From JADKCL01 sp031424495 (lineage in GTDB: Bacteria; Bacteroidota; Bacteroidia; J057; JADKCL01), in the NCBI GenBank assembly GCA_031424495.1, contig JANPHP010000270.1:1-64000 (forward strand): a DNA stretch of 64,000 nucleotides, in the 5' to 3' direction. A program made the position numbers and the translations under genes. Numbering within the stretch: position 1 is the stretch's first letter; each line of letters begins with the position of its first letter. Shown piece after piece: positions 15,221-23,809 of this stretch. Below the pieces are notes generated by a model. It searched no databases and was not told the origin of the DNA. It was given only the letters and a program-made list of their open reading frames with translations.

Positions 15221-16291
15221 ATGAGAGAAACCGCCTTCCTCAAACAAAACGAAAAAAAGTGGAAAGAGTTCGAGGCGCTCGTCCATGCCAAAAAAGGCAT
15301 GGTGACCCCAGACAAGATCGCTGAGCTCTTCATCGAGGTTACGGATGATTTGGCCTTTTCCCGCACGCACTATCCGCAGAGCACGACCACACAGTACCTC
15401 AATGGGCTTGCAGGACAGCTGCACCAAGCCATCGTGCGCAACAAGAAACCGAAGTCGGGCAGCTTCAAGACGTTTTGGCTTCAAGAGTTGCCGCAGATCA
15501 TGTTTGAGACGCGCTTCAAGCTCCTGTATGCCTTTGCGATCTTTGTCGTGGCCATCATCATCGGTGCTGCATCCACCAACTACGACATCAACTTTGTGCG
15601 CACCATTTTGGGCGACGAATATGTCGAGATGACCCTCGACAACATCGACCGCGGCAAGCCGCTCGGGGTCTACGCCACCCAGGGCGAGGTCGACATGTTT
15701 TTATCGATCACCGTGAACAATGTGAAGGTGAGTTTTCTCGCTTTTGTGATGGGTTTGCTCCTCTCGGCCGGCACGGCCTACATCCTATTTAACAATGGTA
15801 TCATGGTCGGCGCGTTTATGACCTTCCTATTCAAACATGGCTACTTGAAGGAAACGATACTCACAGTATTCATCCACGGCACGCTAGAGCTGAGTGCAAT
15901 TGTGATTGCAGGCTCAGCAGGCTTTCAATTGGGGCATGCCATTCTCTTTCCGCGAACGCATTCCCGCTTGGAGTCGTTGCGCATCGGGGCGCTCAAAGGC
16001 ATCAAGATCATTGCGGGCCTGATTCCGGTCTTCATCGCCGCCGGCTTTTTGGAGGGCTTTGTAACCCGGCACACAGAGATGCCTGCCGTGATGAGCCTTG
16101 CCATCATCGTCGGCTCGCTCGGATTCATCGTCTACTACTTCATTGTGTACCCGATGCAACTGCATCAAAGTACCATAGACCTCACGGGCACCAATCCCTT
16201 TACCGACCCTCGGAGTACCCTCGGTGCCCAAAGCGCCAAAATCATGACCAGCCCCTGGAGCACCACGACCACCAAGATTGAGACAAAATGA
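15221..16291 (+). CDS. SpoIIM-like (stage II sporulation protein M family) membrane protein
   Basis: 356 aa. A soluble N-terminal helical segment (about 1-105) is followed by five to six membrane helices. The conserved SpoIIM core is visible: NNVKVSFLAFVMGLLLSAGT, a hydrophobic FMTFLFKHGYL loop and IHGTLELSAIVIAGSAG with the H-G-x-x-E motif. Despite the family name this is not a sporulation gene in Bacteroidota. It starts a six-gene operon with a membrane protein, DUF4129, DUF4350, MoxR and DUF58 genes. Its role there is not established, possibly an envelope complex assembled by the MoxR ATPase. It overlaps the next gene by 4 bases (ATGA). Confidence 0.88.
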   Translation: MRETAFLKQNEKKWKEFEALVHAKKGMVTPDKIAELFIEVTDDLAFSRTHYPQSTTTQYLNGLAGQLHQAIVRNKKPKSGSFKTFWLQELPQIMFETRFKLLYAFAIFVVAIIIGAASTNYDINFVRTILGDEYVEMTLDNIDRGKPLGVYATQGEVDMFLSITVNNVKVSFLAFVMGLLLSAGTAYILFNNGIMVGAFMTFLFKHGYLKETILTVFIHGTLELSAIVIAGSAGFQLGHAILFPRTHSRLESLRIGALKGIKIIAGLIPVFIAAGFLEGFVTRHTEMPAVMSLAIIVGSLGFIVYYFIVYPMQLHQSTIDLTGTNPFTDPRSTLGAQSAKIMTSPWSTTTTKIETK

Positions 16292-17196
16292 TCAACACTG
16301 AAAAATTGGAGCTCCTGCACCGTCGCAACTTTGGGGAAGTTGTGGGCGATGCATTCACGTTCATTCGCCTGAATCTCGGGCTGATCTTGAAAGTGCATTT
16401 TTTGCTGTCACTGCCCATGATCATCGTGACAGCAGCGATTTTTGTCTTGCTGTTTCGTGATCACTTTTCGCTCGTTGGCACGCTGTCATCAGGTGTTTTC
16501 AATGACTCGATCGCATTCAAGGACGATTTTACCAATTTTGCCGTTGCGCAGCTCTTTTCTATGCTGGCTGTGATGCCCGTGAGCATCAATACCTTTTTGA
16601 TCGTGGACCGCTACACGCGTAGCGAGACTGGCATCGTCACCTTTGAGGAAGTGGCCAAGCTTGCCCGGCAGAAGTACCTGCCTGTGATGGCTGCGAAACT
16701 GATCATCGCACCGATCATCTTCTTTACGAGTTTCATGCTGGTGCTGCCCGGGATCGCATTTTTCACTTTGTTCCTTTGCGTCGAGTTGCTCATCATCCAG
16801 CACAACTTCGGCATCTTCAAGGCGATTGGCCGCTCGACCACGATCATGTCGCGCTTCTTTTGGATGCCTTTTTTGTTCAATCTCGTGTTTGTGCTCGTGT
16901 ATTTTATTTTCATCGGGCTCATGCAGCTGCCTGTGATGGCGCTAGAAAAAGCGACAGACCTCACGACAGGACGCATCGACCCTAGCAGCATTTGGTCCAT
17001 TGCAGCGATGACCCTGCGCACATTCAACACCGTGCTCAGCTACATCATCTACACGATACCCACGGCTGCCATGGCCATCATGTATTTCTCGCTGCGCGAG
17101 CGTGCGAGTCAGTCGAGCCTCATGGACCGCATCTGGAGCATCGGTTTGGAAAAGAAAAAGAAAAACGAATTCAGCCTGGGCGATGAACAGTACTAA
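16288..17196 (+). CDS. Polytopic membrane protein of the MoxR/DUF58 operon
   Basis: 302 aa with about six hydrophobic helices. A cytosolic N-terminus (LELLHRRNFGEVVGDAFTFI) resembles the starts of glycerophosphoryl-diester-phosphodiesterase-like/DUF4013 membrane domains. No catalytic motif. The start ATG overlaps the SpoIIM stop by 4 bases and its own end overlaps the following DUF4129 gene by 14, so the products are probably made in fixed ratio. A structural or scaffolding role in the same complex is inferred from position only. Confidence 0.82.
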   Translation: MINTEKLELLHRRNFGEVVGDAFTFIRLNLGLILKVHFLLSLPMIIVTAAIFVLLFRDHFSLVGTLSSGVFNDSIAFKDDFTNFAVAQLFSMLAVMPVSINTFLIVDRYTRSETGIVTFEEVAKLARQKYLPVMAAKLIIAPIIFFTSFMLVLPGIAFFTLFLCVELLIIQHNFGIFKAIGRSTTIMSRFFWMPFLFNLVFVLVYFIFIGLMQLPVMALEKATDLTTGRIDPSSIWSIAAMTLRTFNTVLSYIIYTIPTAAMAIMYFSLRERASQSSLMDRIWSIGLEKKKKNEFSLGDEQY

Positions 17197-17974
17197 GCAC
17201 ATTTTGGGCCTTTTGGCAATTGCAATCTTGTTGTGCGTGCCTGCGGGTCCACTCTTCGCGATTGAGCTGCCACCGTCCCCCCCAACTCCTACGGATCAGT
17301 CTCAGGAATCTGGTCAATATGTCGAGCGCAAATTCGACCCGGAGCGGCTCGAACGGTACCGCAATGATGCCAAGTACCAATACAAACGCGACAAGCCCGA
17401 GCCTCCTCAGCGCAAGCCCAAGCCGCGCGAAGAACGCCGCGTTTCAGAGGCTCGCCCCGTGCACTACGATGGCCCTAGCGCCGACCTCTCAGGCCTCGGC
17501 ACGGTTGCCAAAGTCATAATGTGGGTGGTCATGATCGGTATTGTCGCATTTGTACTTCTGCAGCTCCTCCAAGTCAATTGGCGCGGACTCGCCAAAAAGA
17601 AATCTGACAAGGCCAAGGTGGTCGCTGAGAATGAGATTCCGATCGAGGAGGATGTGACCAAGATGGAGTTTGAGGACCTTGTGCAAAAGGCCATCGACGC
17701 CGGTAACTTCCGTGTCGCGGTGCGTCTGCTCTACCTGCGTGCGCTCAAGCAGCTCACTGAGCAGTCACTCATCAATTGGCACCGTGAAAAGACCAATCAC
17801 GATTACATCCGTGAACTCAAGGACAAAAACTTGCGCCCAGGATTCAGCGACGTCACGCTGATCTTTGAGTACATTTGGTATGGCGAATTCCCAGTGAACA
17901 AGGACGATTTCAACCTTGCGCGGGCCTCTTTCATTCGGTTTGAACAAACACTGAGGCAAAATCATGCGGTCTAA
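17183..17974 (+). CDS. DUF4129 domain-containing membrane protein
   Basis: 263 aa from the ATG at 17183, which gives a clean signal sequence (MNSTKHILGLLAIAILLCVP); an upstream frame extension lies inside the preceding gene. The mature region has a proline- and lysine-rich linker (DKPEPPQRKPKPREERR), a single membrane helix (about 112-132, VIMWVVMIGIVAFVLLQLLQ) and a cytosolic DUF4129 domain (FRVAVRLLYLRALKQLTEQS, then LTLIFEYIWYGEF-like motif). The family almost always sits with MoxR/DUF58 genes and some members are fused to transglutaminase-like domains. It overlaps the next gene by 11 bases. Confidence 0.88.
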   Translation: MNSTKHILGLLAIAILLCVPAGPLFAIELPPSPPTPTDQSQESGQYVERKFDPERLERYRNDAKYQYKRDKPEPPQRKPKPREERRVSEARPVHYDGPSADLSGLGTVAKVIMWVVMIGIVAFVLLQLLQVNWRGLAKKKSDKAKVVAENEIPIEEDVTKMEFEDLVQKAIDAGNFRVAVRLLYLRALKQLTEQSLINWHREKTNHDYIRELKDKNLRPGFSDVTLIFEYIWYGEFPVNKDDFNLARASFIRFEQTLRQNHAV

Positions 17975-19157
17975 GCTCCCCTATATCATTCTGGCAGTCT
18001 TGTTTGTGGGCTATATCCTATTGGAAATGCTTGGCCCGCAACCCACCAATTGGAATCCTTCGTTCGCGCAGGACAAAGATGTGCCTTTCGGAAGTCGGCT
18101 TGTGTTTGAAAGCCTGCCCGATCTATTTCCCAGCGGCAAGATCACGACGGTGGATGAAAGCCCTGCCAAAGTGCTCAAGACCTTCGAAAAAGGGAAAAGC
18201 AACTACATCATCATTCAGGAAGAATTCAATACCGATCAGTTTGAAGCAAAAGCCTTGATGGATTTCGTGAATCGGGGCAATGATGTCTTCATCGCTGCCT
18301 CCATTTTTGATGGTTCACTCGCAGATTCCCTCAAAATCAATAACAAAAACAATTATTGGGAGATCTTTGAAAGCTTCAATGAAACACCTTCCAAAAACGA
18401 CTACCTCACACTTTCAGAGGACATCGATCCTGATCAAAAACACTTTCCCTTGCTTGACAATGTGGTGTACAGCAGCCTGTCATCTTCGATCGCAGACGCT
18501 GAGATCTTGAGCGTCAATAAAAGGACGGAAACGATGTTTGTCCGTGTTCCCCACGGGGATGGTTTTTTCTACCTGCACTCCGTGCCCCTCATGTTTACCA
18601 ACTACTTCATGGTAGACCCGGTAAACAATCAATACATCAGCAAAAGCCTTTCTGTATTGGAAGACCGTGATGTCTTGTGGGATGAATATTTCAAGCCGGG
18701 CAAGGTCAGGACCGAATCATCTGTGAGCTACCTGCTGGACCAAACGTCGCTCAAATGGGCTTGGTTTCTCACGCTCGCAGGCGTGCTGCTGTTTGTGGTG
18801 TTTGAAAGCAAACGCAAGCAACGCATCATTCCCGCGATCGAGCCGCCTCACAATACCACCCTGGAGTTTACCGAGACGGTGGGCCTCCTCTATTTTGCCC
18901 ACGGCGACCACAAAGACATCAGCGAAAAGAAGATCAAGTTCCTGCTGGAATACATCCGCAATCGCTGGAGCCTCTCGACTTCTGAACTGGGTGAAGAATT
19001 CAGGGATAAATTGTGCGCCAAATCGGGCGTGCATCGCATGGATATCGAAAAACTCTTTACCTTGATCGAGCGAATCCACAAGGCTACCGAAGTGGAGGAA
19101 GACGCGCTGATGCAACTGTCGCGTTGGATCGAGGATTTCTACGCAAAGTCAAAATAA
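17964..19157 (+). CDS. DUF4350 domain-containing membrane protein
   Basis: 397 aa. The N-terminal helix (YIILAVLFVGYILLEML) is followed by a domain with a G-S-R-L-V-F-E-S-L segment and a predicted Rossmann-like core (NYIIIQEEFNTDQFEAKALM, GNDVFIAASIF), the DUF4350 pattern. A second membrane helix lies near 270 (WAWFLTLAGVLLFVVFE), with a cytosolic winged-helix-like tail (about 330-395). Conserved partner of MoxR/DUF4129; biochemical role unknown. The MoxR start follows after 49 bases. Confidence 0.85.
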   Translation: MRSKLPYIILAVLFVGYILLEMLGPQPTNWNPSFAQDKDVPFGSRLVFESLPDLFPSGKITTVDESPAKVLKTFEKGKSNYIIIQEEFNTDQFEAKALMDFVNRGNDVFIAASIFDGSLADSLKINNKNNYWEIFESFNETPSKNDYLTLSEDIDPDQKHFPLLDNVVYSSLSSSIADAEILSVNKRTETMFVRVPHGDGFFYLHSVPLMFTNYFMVDPVNNQYISKSLSVLEDRDVLWDEYFKPGKVRTESSVSYLLDQTSLKWAWFLTLAGVLLFVVFESKRKQRIIPAIEPPHNTTLEFTETVGLLYFAHGDHKDISEKKIKFLLEYIRNRWSLSTSELGEEFRDKLCAKSGVHRMDIEKLFTLIERIHKATEVEEDALMQLSRWIEDFYAKSK

Positions 19158-19206
19158 TACATCTATCTAGGGTTGCAGAATCAGCCCGCCAAGGAAGACT
19201 ACACGC

Positions 19207-20190
19207 ATGGACACACCTGAAATGTTTCAGAATAGCAGGCTCGACCTGACCGCACTCCGCGATGGCGTGCACCGCATGAAAGACGAGGTCGCGAAGGTGA
19301 TCGTGGGGCAAGAAAAAGTGATCGAGCTGCTCATCGTCGCCCTGCTCGCCGACGGGCACGTGCTCATCGAAGGCGTACCGGGCGTCGCCAAGACCCTGAG
19401 CGCAAAACTGCTGGCCCGCACATTCAGCGTAGATTTTTCCCGCATCCAATTCACGCCCGACTTGATGCCGAGCGACGTGATCGGTACCTCGATCTTCAAT
19501 CAAAAGACCAACGATTTCGAGTTTCGCAAGGGGCCGATCTTCAGCAATATCGTCCTCATCGACGAGATCAACCGTGCACCTGCAAAAACGCAGGCAGCAC
19601 TCTTTGAATCGATGGAGGAGCGGCAGATCACGATCGACGGGCATACCTACAAATTGGCGCCTCCATTTATTGTGTTGGCGACACAAAACCCTGTGGAGCA
19701 CGAGGGCACCTATCGCCTGCCTGAGGCGCAGCTCGACCGTTTCCTATTCAAGGTTTCGATCGACTATCCGACGCTGCACGAGGAGGAGGCCATCATCAGA
19801 GGCCACCACACACGGCAGTACACCGACCCCGTGTCGATGATCACGCCCATCCTTACCGCCGACCTCGTCGCTGCCTACCGCGAAAAGGTGCGCTCGATCC
19901 ATGTCGAGGAAAAACTCATCGGCTACATTGCCCGCTTGGTGAATGATACCCGCCAAAACAAGTCGCTTTTCTTGGGCGCCTCACCGCGTGCGTCCATCGC
20001 CATCCTCAATGCCTCCAAGGCCATGGCTGCGATCAGGGGCCGCGATTTCATCACGCCCGAGGACATCCGTGAGGTGACACTACCCGTGATGCAACACCGC
20101 ATCATCCTCACGCCCGAGCGCGAGATGGAAGGCATCAAACCCGCCGACGTGATCCGCGAAATCATCCAAAAGATCGAGGTACCGCGGTAG
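19207..20190 (+). CDS. MoxR-type AAA+ ATPase
   Basis: 327 aa. AAA+ core with Walker A GVPGVAKT (56-63), Walker B VLIDEINRAPAKTQAAL (116 on), sensor-1 VLATQNPVEHEGTY, arginine finger region EAQLDRFLFK and the C-terminal lid. MoxR ATPases act as chaperones that assemble or activate membrane and VWA-type proteins. The partner here is likely the DUF58 protein encoded immediately downstream, whose GTG start overlaps the MoxR stop by one base. Confidence 0.95.
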   Translation: MDTPEMFQNSRLDLTALRDGVHRMKDEVAKVIVGQEKVIELLIVALLADGHVLIEGVPGVAKTLSAKLLARTFSVDFSRIQFTPDLMPSDVIGTSIFNQKTNDFEFRKGPIFSNIVLIDEINRAPAKTQAALFESMEERQITIDGHTYKLAPPFIVLATQNPVEHEGTYRLPEAQLDRFLFKVSIDYPTLHEEEAIIRGHHTRQYTDPVSMITPILTADLVAAYREKVRSIHVEEKLIGYIARLVNDTRQNKSLFLGASPRASIAILNASKAMAAIRGRDFITPEDIREVTLPVMQHRIILTPEREMEGIKPADVIREIIQKIEVPR

Positions 20191-21524
20191 TGAAACGATT
20201 TTTCAAAAGCCTCTACCTGAGTCCACTGTTGTTTGGGCTATTGTCGGGAAATGTCGCCCTGTTTGTCTTGGCGCATTTCGTGCCGCCTTTTCAGATCATG
20301 GCGATCGGTGCGCTGGGCCTCACAGCGACCGCGACGCTCATCGATATTGCGGTGCTGTACCGCGTACAAAAAGGTCTGGATGGCCGCCGCATCACGCCCG
20401 AAAAGCTGAGCAATGGCGACCACAATGAGATCACGGTCGAGATCGACAACTTCTACAATTTTGCCGTGCGGGCAGAGGTCATCGACGAGTTGCCCTTTCA
20501 ATTTCAGAAGCGCGACACGCTGTTTCATACCAAAGTCGATTCTGGCAAGCGCCAAGAGCTGCTGTACAGCGTGCGCCCCATCAAGCGTGGCGAATATGAA
20601 TTTGGTGCGCTCAAAGTCTATGCGCGCACAGCAATGGGCATCATCGCACGTCGCTTTGAGTTTGAGATGGGCAAGACCCTGCCAGTTTATCCCAGCTATA
20701 TGCAAATGCGTCAATATGAACTGCTTGCGATGAGCAATCGCCTGCAAGACATCGGTGTGAAGCGCATTCGCCGACTCGGACACAGTATGGAGTTTGAGCA
20801 GATCAGGGAATATGTCGTCGGCGACGACCTGCGCACGCTCAATTGGAAAGCGACGGCCCGCGCCAATCGCTACATGGTAAACCAATATACCGAGGAAAAA
20901 TCACAGCCGATCTATTGCGTGATCGACAAGGGCCGCATGATGAAAATGCCGTTTGAGGGGCTGAGCCTGCTCGACTATGCCATCAATGCGACCTTGGTCA
21001 TGAGCAATATTGCGATCTACAAGCAAGACCGCGCCGGCCTCATTACGTTTGCAGAGGAAATGGGTGTGGTGCTCAAGGCCAAGCGCAGTGCCACGCAAAT
21101 GCAAGCCATCACCGAGATCCTCTACAACCAAAAAACACGCTACCTAGAGAGCGACTTTGAATTGCTCTACACCAATGTAAGGAGGCAGATCAGCCACCGC
21201 TCCTTGATGCTGATTTTCACCAACTTTGACAGCCTCTCGGCCATGCGCAGGCAGCTCCCCTACTTGCGCCGTTTGAACCGAGATCACCTGCTCGTCGTCA
21301 TCTTTTTTGAGAATACCGAATTGCAGGAAATCATCCTCGCCCCCGCAACCAATACCAAAGAAGTTTACCTCAAAACCGTCGCCGAAAAATTTGCCTTTGA
21401 AAAGCGGCAGATTGTGCGCGAATTGAATTTGCATGGCATACAGTCGGTGCTCACGGCGCCCGAGAATTTGACGGTGAATACGTTGAATAAGTATTTGGAA
21501 TTGAAGTCTAGAGGGGTGATTTGA
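20190..21524 (+). CDS. DUF58 (VWA-like) domain protein
   Basis: 444 aa from the GTG at 20190. Two membrane helices at the N-terminus (LLFGLLSGNVALFVLAHFVP and a second at about 30-55), a beta-rich domain, then the DUF58 signature GDDLRTLNWKATARANRYMV (about 212-231). The following von Willebrand A-like fold includes YCVIDKGRMM; the MIDAS is degenerate, with one Asp. It is the usual partner of MoxR in a chaperone/target pair. Last gene of the operon that begins at 15221; no clear terminator hairpin follows. Confidence 0.92.
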   Translation: MKRFFKSLYLSPLLFGLLSGNVALFVLAHFVPPFQIMAIGALGLTATATLIDIAVLYRVQKGLDGRRITPEKLSNGDHNEITVEIDNFYNFAVRAEVIDELPFQFQKRDTLFHTKVDSGKRQELLYSVRPIKRGEYEFGALKVYARTAMGIIARRFEFEMGKTLPVYPSYMQMRQYELLAMSNRLQDIGVKRIRRLGHSMEFEQIREYVVGDDLRTLNWKATARANRYMVNQYTEEKSQPIYCVIDKGRMMKMPFEGLSLLDYAINATLVMSNIAIYKQDRAGLITFAEEMGVVLKAKRSATQMQAITEILYNQKTRYLESDFELLYTNVRRQISHRSLMLIFTNFDSLSAMRRQLPYLRRLNRDHLLVVIFFENTELQEIILAPATNTKEVYLKTVAEKFAFEKRQIVRELNLHGIQSVLTAPENLTVNTLNKYLELKSRGVI

Positions 21525-21626
21525 GGGGGGGAATTTCTCTTCTTTGAACATTTTCAGCCAATATGTGTTTGTCCTTTGTCGCTGATACCTCCAAGTCAGT
21601 GGGATCACAATTTTTCCATTTACCTG

Positions 21627-22151
21627 ATGCATTTCCTTATGCAAAAGTTATTCGTTGCCTTGATGGTCGCATTGTTGAGCAGCCTGAATGTCGCGGCCCA
21701 AAAGCCTGCAAAAATTTCCCCTGCCGACTTCAAGCCCGTATTCGGCGCTTGGAAGGGGGCGCTCACCTACCTCGATTATGGCACCGGCAAGCCCTTCAGC
21801 ATGCCTGCAGACGTCGCGATTGCACAAATTGGCAAGAGCAACCAATTGTTGTTCATCCATTCATACCCCGAGGAAGCCGAGGCCAATGAGACAGACACCG
21901 TCAGCATTTCGGCGGATGGGATGCTGCTCGACGGCGAAAAAGTCATTTCCAAGCGCAAACTCAAAGGCGGCAACCGCGAAATCGTCACCGAAATCATGGG
22001 CGTGGACGGCAACGACAGCAGGGCCGCGCGCATGCGTCACACCTATACCCTAGGCCGCAATATTTATGCGGTGCGAAAGGATGTCATGTTTGTGGGCGAA
22101 AGCAATTGGATCATGCGGCATGAATACCGATATGAAAAACGGTCCAATTGA
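21627..22151 (+). CDS. Exported hypothetical protein, lipocalin-like
   Basis: 174 aa from the ATG at 21627; a second ATG four codons on (MQKLFVALMVALLSSLNVAA) equally gives a signal peptide ending near AAQ. The mature part has alternating short strands (FGAWKGALTYLDYGTGKPFS, LLFIHSYPEE, LLDGEKVISKRKLKG), a pattern like small lipocalin or fatty-acid-binding folds, but no defining motif. Probably periplasmic. It stands about 100 bases after the DUF58 gene without a visible terminator and might be read through from it. Confidence 0.75.
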   Translation: MHFLMQKLFVALMVALLSSLNVAAQKPAKISPADFKPVFGAWKGALTYLDYGTGKPFSMPADVAIAQIGKSNQLLFIHSYPEEAEANETDTVSISADGMLLDGEKVISKRKLKGGNREIVTEIMGVDGNDSRAARMRHTYTLGRNIYAVRKDVMFVGESNWIMRHEYRYEKRSN

Positions 22152-22263
22152 CAATTGACAATTGAGCCTGTTACGGGGGTGGCTTGAGTGTGATTTCGAG
22201 AGTGAGAGCGAGTGTTTTGGGACGGCTTGAGTGTGAGTTTGAGTGTGAGAGCGAGTGTGAAAG
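22145..22263. repeat. Short tandem low-complexity repeats
   Basis: Just after the exported-protein stop: three overlapping copies of CAATTGA spaced by 7 (22145-22164), then two imperfect copies of a 43-base unit beginning GGCTTGAGTGTGA (22181 and 22224), both rich in GAGTGTGA/GAGAGCGAG. No coding potential; likely slippage-born repeats. Confidence 0.6.
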
Positions 22264-22275
22264 CTAGCGGTCGCC

Positions 22276-22446
22276 TTAGGGCTCCCATCCCTGGCAACGA
22301 CTCACAGGCTGCGGCGGGTATTTCATGAACCTTTCATCCGTCTTGGCCTTCTCGCACATCATGAACACAGACCCACGCGCATTGGCGGTCGTGCGCAGGT
22401 GGCGGCAGCGGTGACAGAGACTCGTGGGAAAGGGCTGGGCTTCCAT
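22276..22446 (-). CDS. Small conserved cysteine-rich (zinc-binding-like) protein
   Basis: 56 aa from the ATG at 22446 (MEAQPFPTSLCHRCRHLR). The pattern C-x2-C-x3-L-R, R-G-S-x-F-M-M-C-E, F-x-K-Y-P-P-Q-P-V-x3-C-x-G-W fits a small widespread bacterial family that I recall as uncharacterised. The four cysteines could form a single zinc knuckle. Cytosolic, no signal peptide. Transcribed opposite to its neighbours; a solitary gene. Confidence 0.7.
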   Translation of the reverse strand: MEAQPFPTSLCHRCRHLRTTANARGSVFMMCEKAKTDERFMKYPPQPVSRCQGWEP

Positions 22447-22529
22447 GATGGCCAAACTACGCAATTCGGCCAATGTTTTGCAAGCTGCTTGAGATGGACT
22501 ATTTTTGGGCCGCTTAAACTGGTAGGTTG

Positions 22530-23705
22530 ATGAAATTTCTAGAAGTAAAACTCGGCGACAAAAAGCTCATCCGTGAGTTTTTGGAGCTCCCTGTGCGCAT
22601 TTACAAGGACGATCCACTTTGGATTCGCCCACTCGACAAGGACATAGAGGGCATTTTTTCGGCCGAAACCAATAAATTTTGGCGTCACGGCAAGGCGATT
22701 CGTTGGATTTTGCAGAATGACAAGGGCGAAACCGTCGGCCGCACCGCCGCCTTCATCAACGATCGCACGGCCAAGACCGAAGATCAGCCGACCGGTGGCA
22801 TGGGCTTTTTTGAGTGCATCGACGACCAAGCCACCGCCAATTTGCTTTTTGACAAGTGCAAGGAATGGCTTGCCGCTGAGGGTATGGAGGCCATGGACGG
22901 CCCCATCAATTTTGGGGAACGCGAGGCGTGGTGGGGCTTGCTGTATGAAGGCCGCCACGAGCCGGTTTATCAAATGAATTATCAGCCCGCATATTATATC
23001 CCGCTGTTTGAAAACTATGGTTTTCAAACGTATTTCAAGCAGCATGTTTTGTACCGTCCTGTCATGGAGCCCATGCAGGAGCGCTTCCGAGAAAAGGCCG
23101 AAATGGTCGCCCGCGATCCCAACTATCGATTCACGACCCTCAAAAAGAGTCAAATCACAAAATTTGCGGAAGATTTTCGCACGATTTTGAATGGAGCCTG
23201 GGGCGGACATGCAGGCTTCAAGCCGATGCGCACCGAGCAAAGTCGTTCGATTATGAACAAGCTCAAACCAATTTTGGCGGAAGAATTGGCGATTTTTGGC
23301 TACTATAAAGATGAGCCGATCGCATTTTTCATCATGATCCCCGACATGAATCAGGTGTTCAAGGATTTTAATGGGAAATTCGGACTGATCGAGAAACTCA
23401 AAACTTTGTGGCGCATCAAAATGCGCAAAATCACCAAATGTTATGGCATTGTTTTCGGCATCGTGAAAGCCCATCAAGGCAAAGGCGTCGATGGCGGATT
23501 GATCAACCATGCCCGCAGCGTCTTGCAGCCCATGAACCATTGGAACCACATGGAGATGATCTGGATTGGCGATTTTAATCCTAAAATGCTCAATGTAGCC
23601 TACGGCATCGGCGGTACCGACTATAAAATCTACCACACATTGCGCTATCTTTTTGACCGCGAAAAAACCTTCAAGCGCCTACCGATTATCGGTGAAGGAC
23701 ATTGA
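22530..23705 (+). CDS. GNAT-like hypothetical protein
   Basis: 391 aa from the ATG at 22530 (preceded by a TTG in frame). Cytosolic. Sequence features such as LPVRIYKDDPLWIRPLDKDI near the start, FFECIDDQATANLLFDKCKE with EWLAAEGMEAMDGPINFGER, and a C-terminal GIVKAHQGKGVDGGLINHAR, which resembles the acetyl-CoA-binding V-x-x-x-x-(Q/R)-G-x-G-x loop of GNAT enzymes, suggest an N-acetyltransferase-type fold in two halves. The substrate is unknown; similar proteins in Bacteroidota are annotated only as hypothetical or GNAT. Convergent with the LuxE-like gene across an AT-rich repeat array. Confidence 0.8.
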   Translation: MKFLEVKLGDKKLIREFLELPVRIYKDDPLWIRPLDKDIEGIFSAETNKFWRHGKAIRWILQNDKGETVGRTAAFINDRTAKTEDQPTGGMGFFECIDDQATANLLFDKCKEWLAAEGMEAMDGPINFGEREAWWGLLYEGRHEPVYQMNYQPAYYIPLFENYGFQTYFKQHVLYRPVMEPMQERFREKAEMVARDPNYRFTTLKKSQITKFAEDFRTILNGAWGGHAGFKPMRTEQSRSIMNKLKPILAEELAIFGYYKDEPIAFFIMIPDMNQVFKDFNGKFGLIEKLKTLWRIKMRKITKCYGIVFGIVKAHQGKGVDGGLINHARSVLQPMNHWNHMEMIWIGDFNPKMLNVAYGIGGTDYKIYHTLRYLFDREKTFKRLPIIGEGH

Positions 23706-23719
23706 TTGGTGATCGTTTT

Positions 23720-23809
23720 GAATTAGGAATTAGGAATGAGGAATGAGAAATTCCTAATTCCTAATTCCTAATTCCCAATTCCTAATTCCCAATTCCTAAT
23801 TCCTAATTG
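23720..23809. repeat. AATTCCTAATT tandem/inverted repeat array
   Basis: The left part is a run of GAATTAGGAATTAGGAAT (23720-23737); the right part is its reverse complement (23750-23767) followed by further AATTCC(C/T) units up to 23809. The arms can fold into an 18-bp hairpin between two convergent genes, so it may work as a terminator. The array reaches into the LuxE-like gene: its TAG stop (23803-23805) lies inside a repeat unit. Confidence 0.85.

Noticed and set aside
22539..23636. 365-codon minus-strand frame
   Set aside because: Antisense shadow of the GNAT-like gene; rich in H, F and D without a domain, while the plus strand reads as a coherent protein.
23720..23809. Repeat array considered as a CRISPR
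   Set aside because: Units of 7-13 bases without unique spacers and no cas genes in the window.
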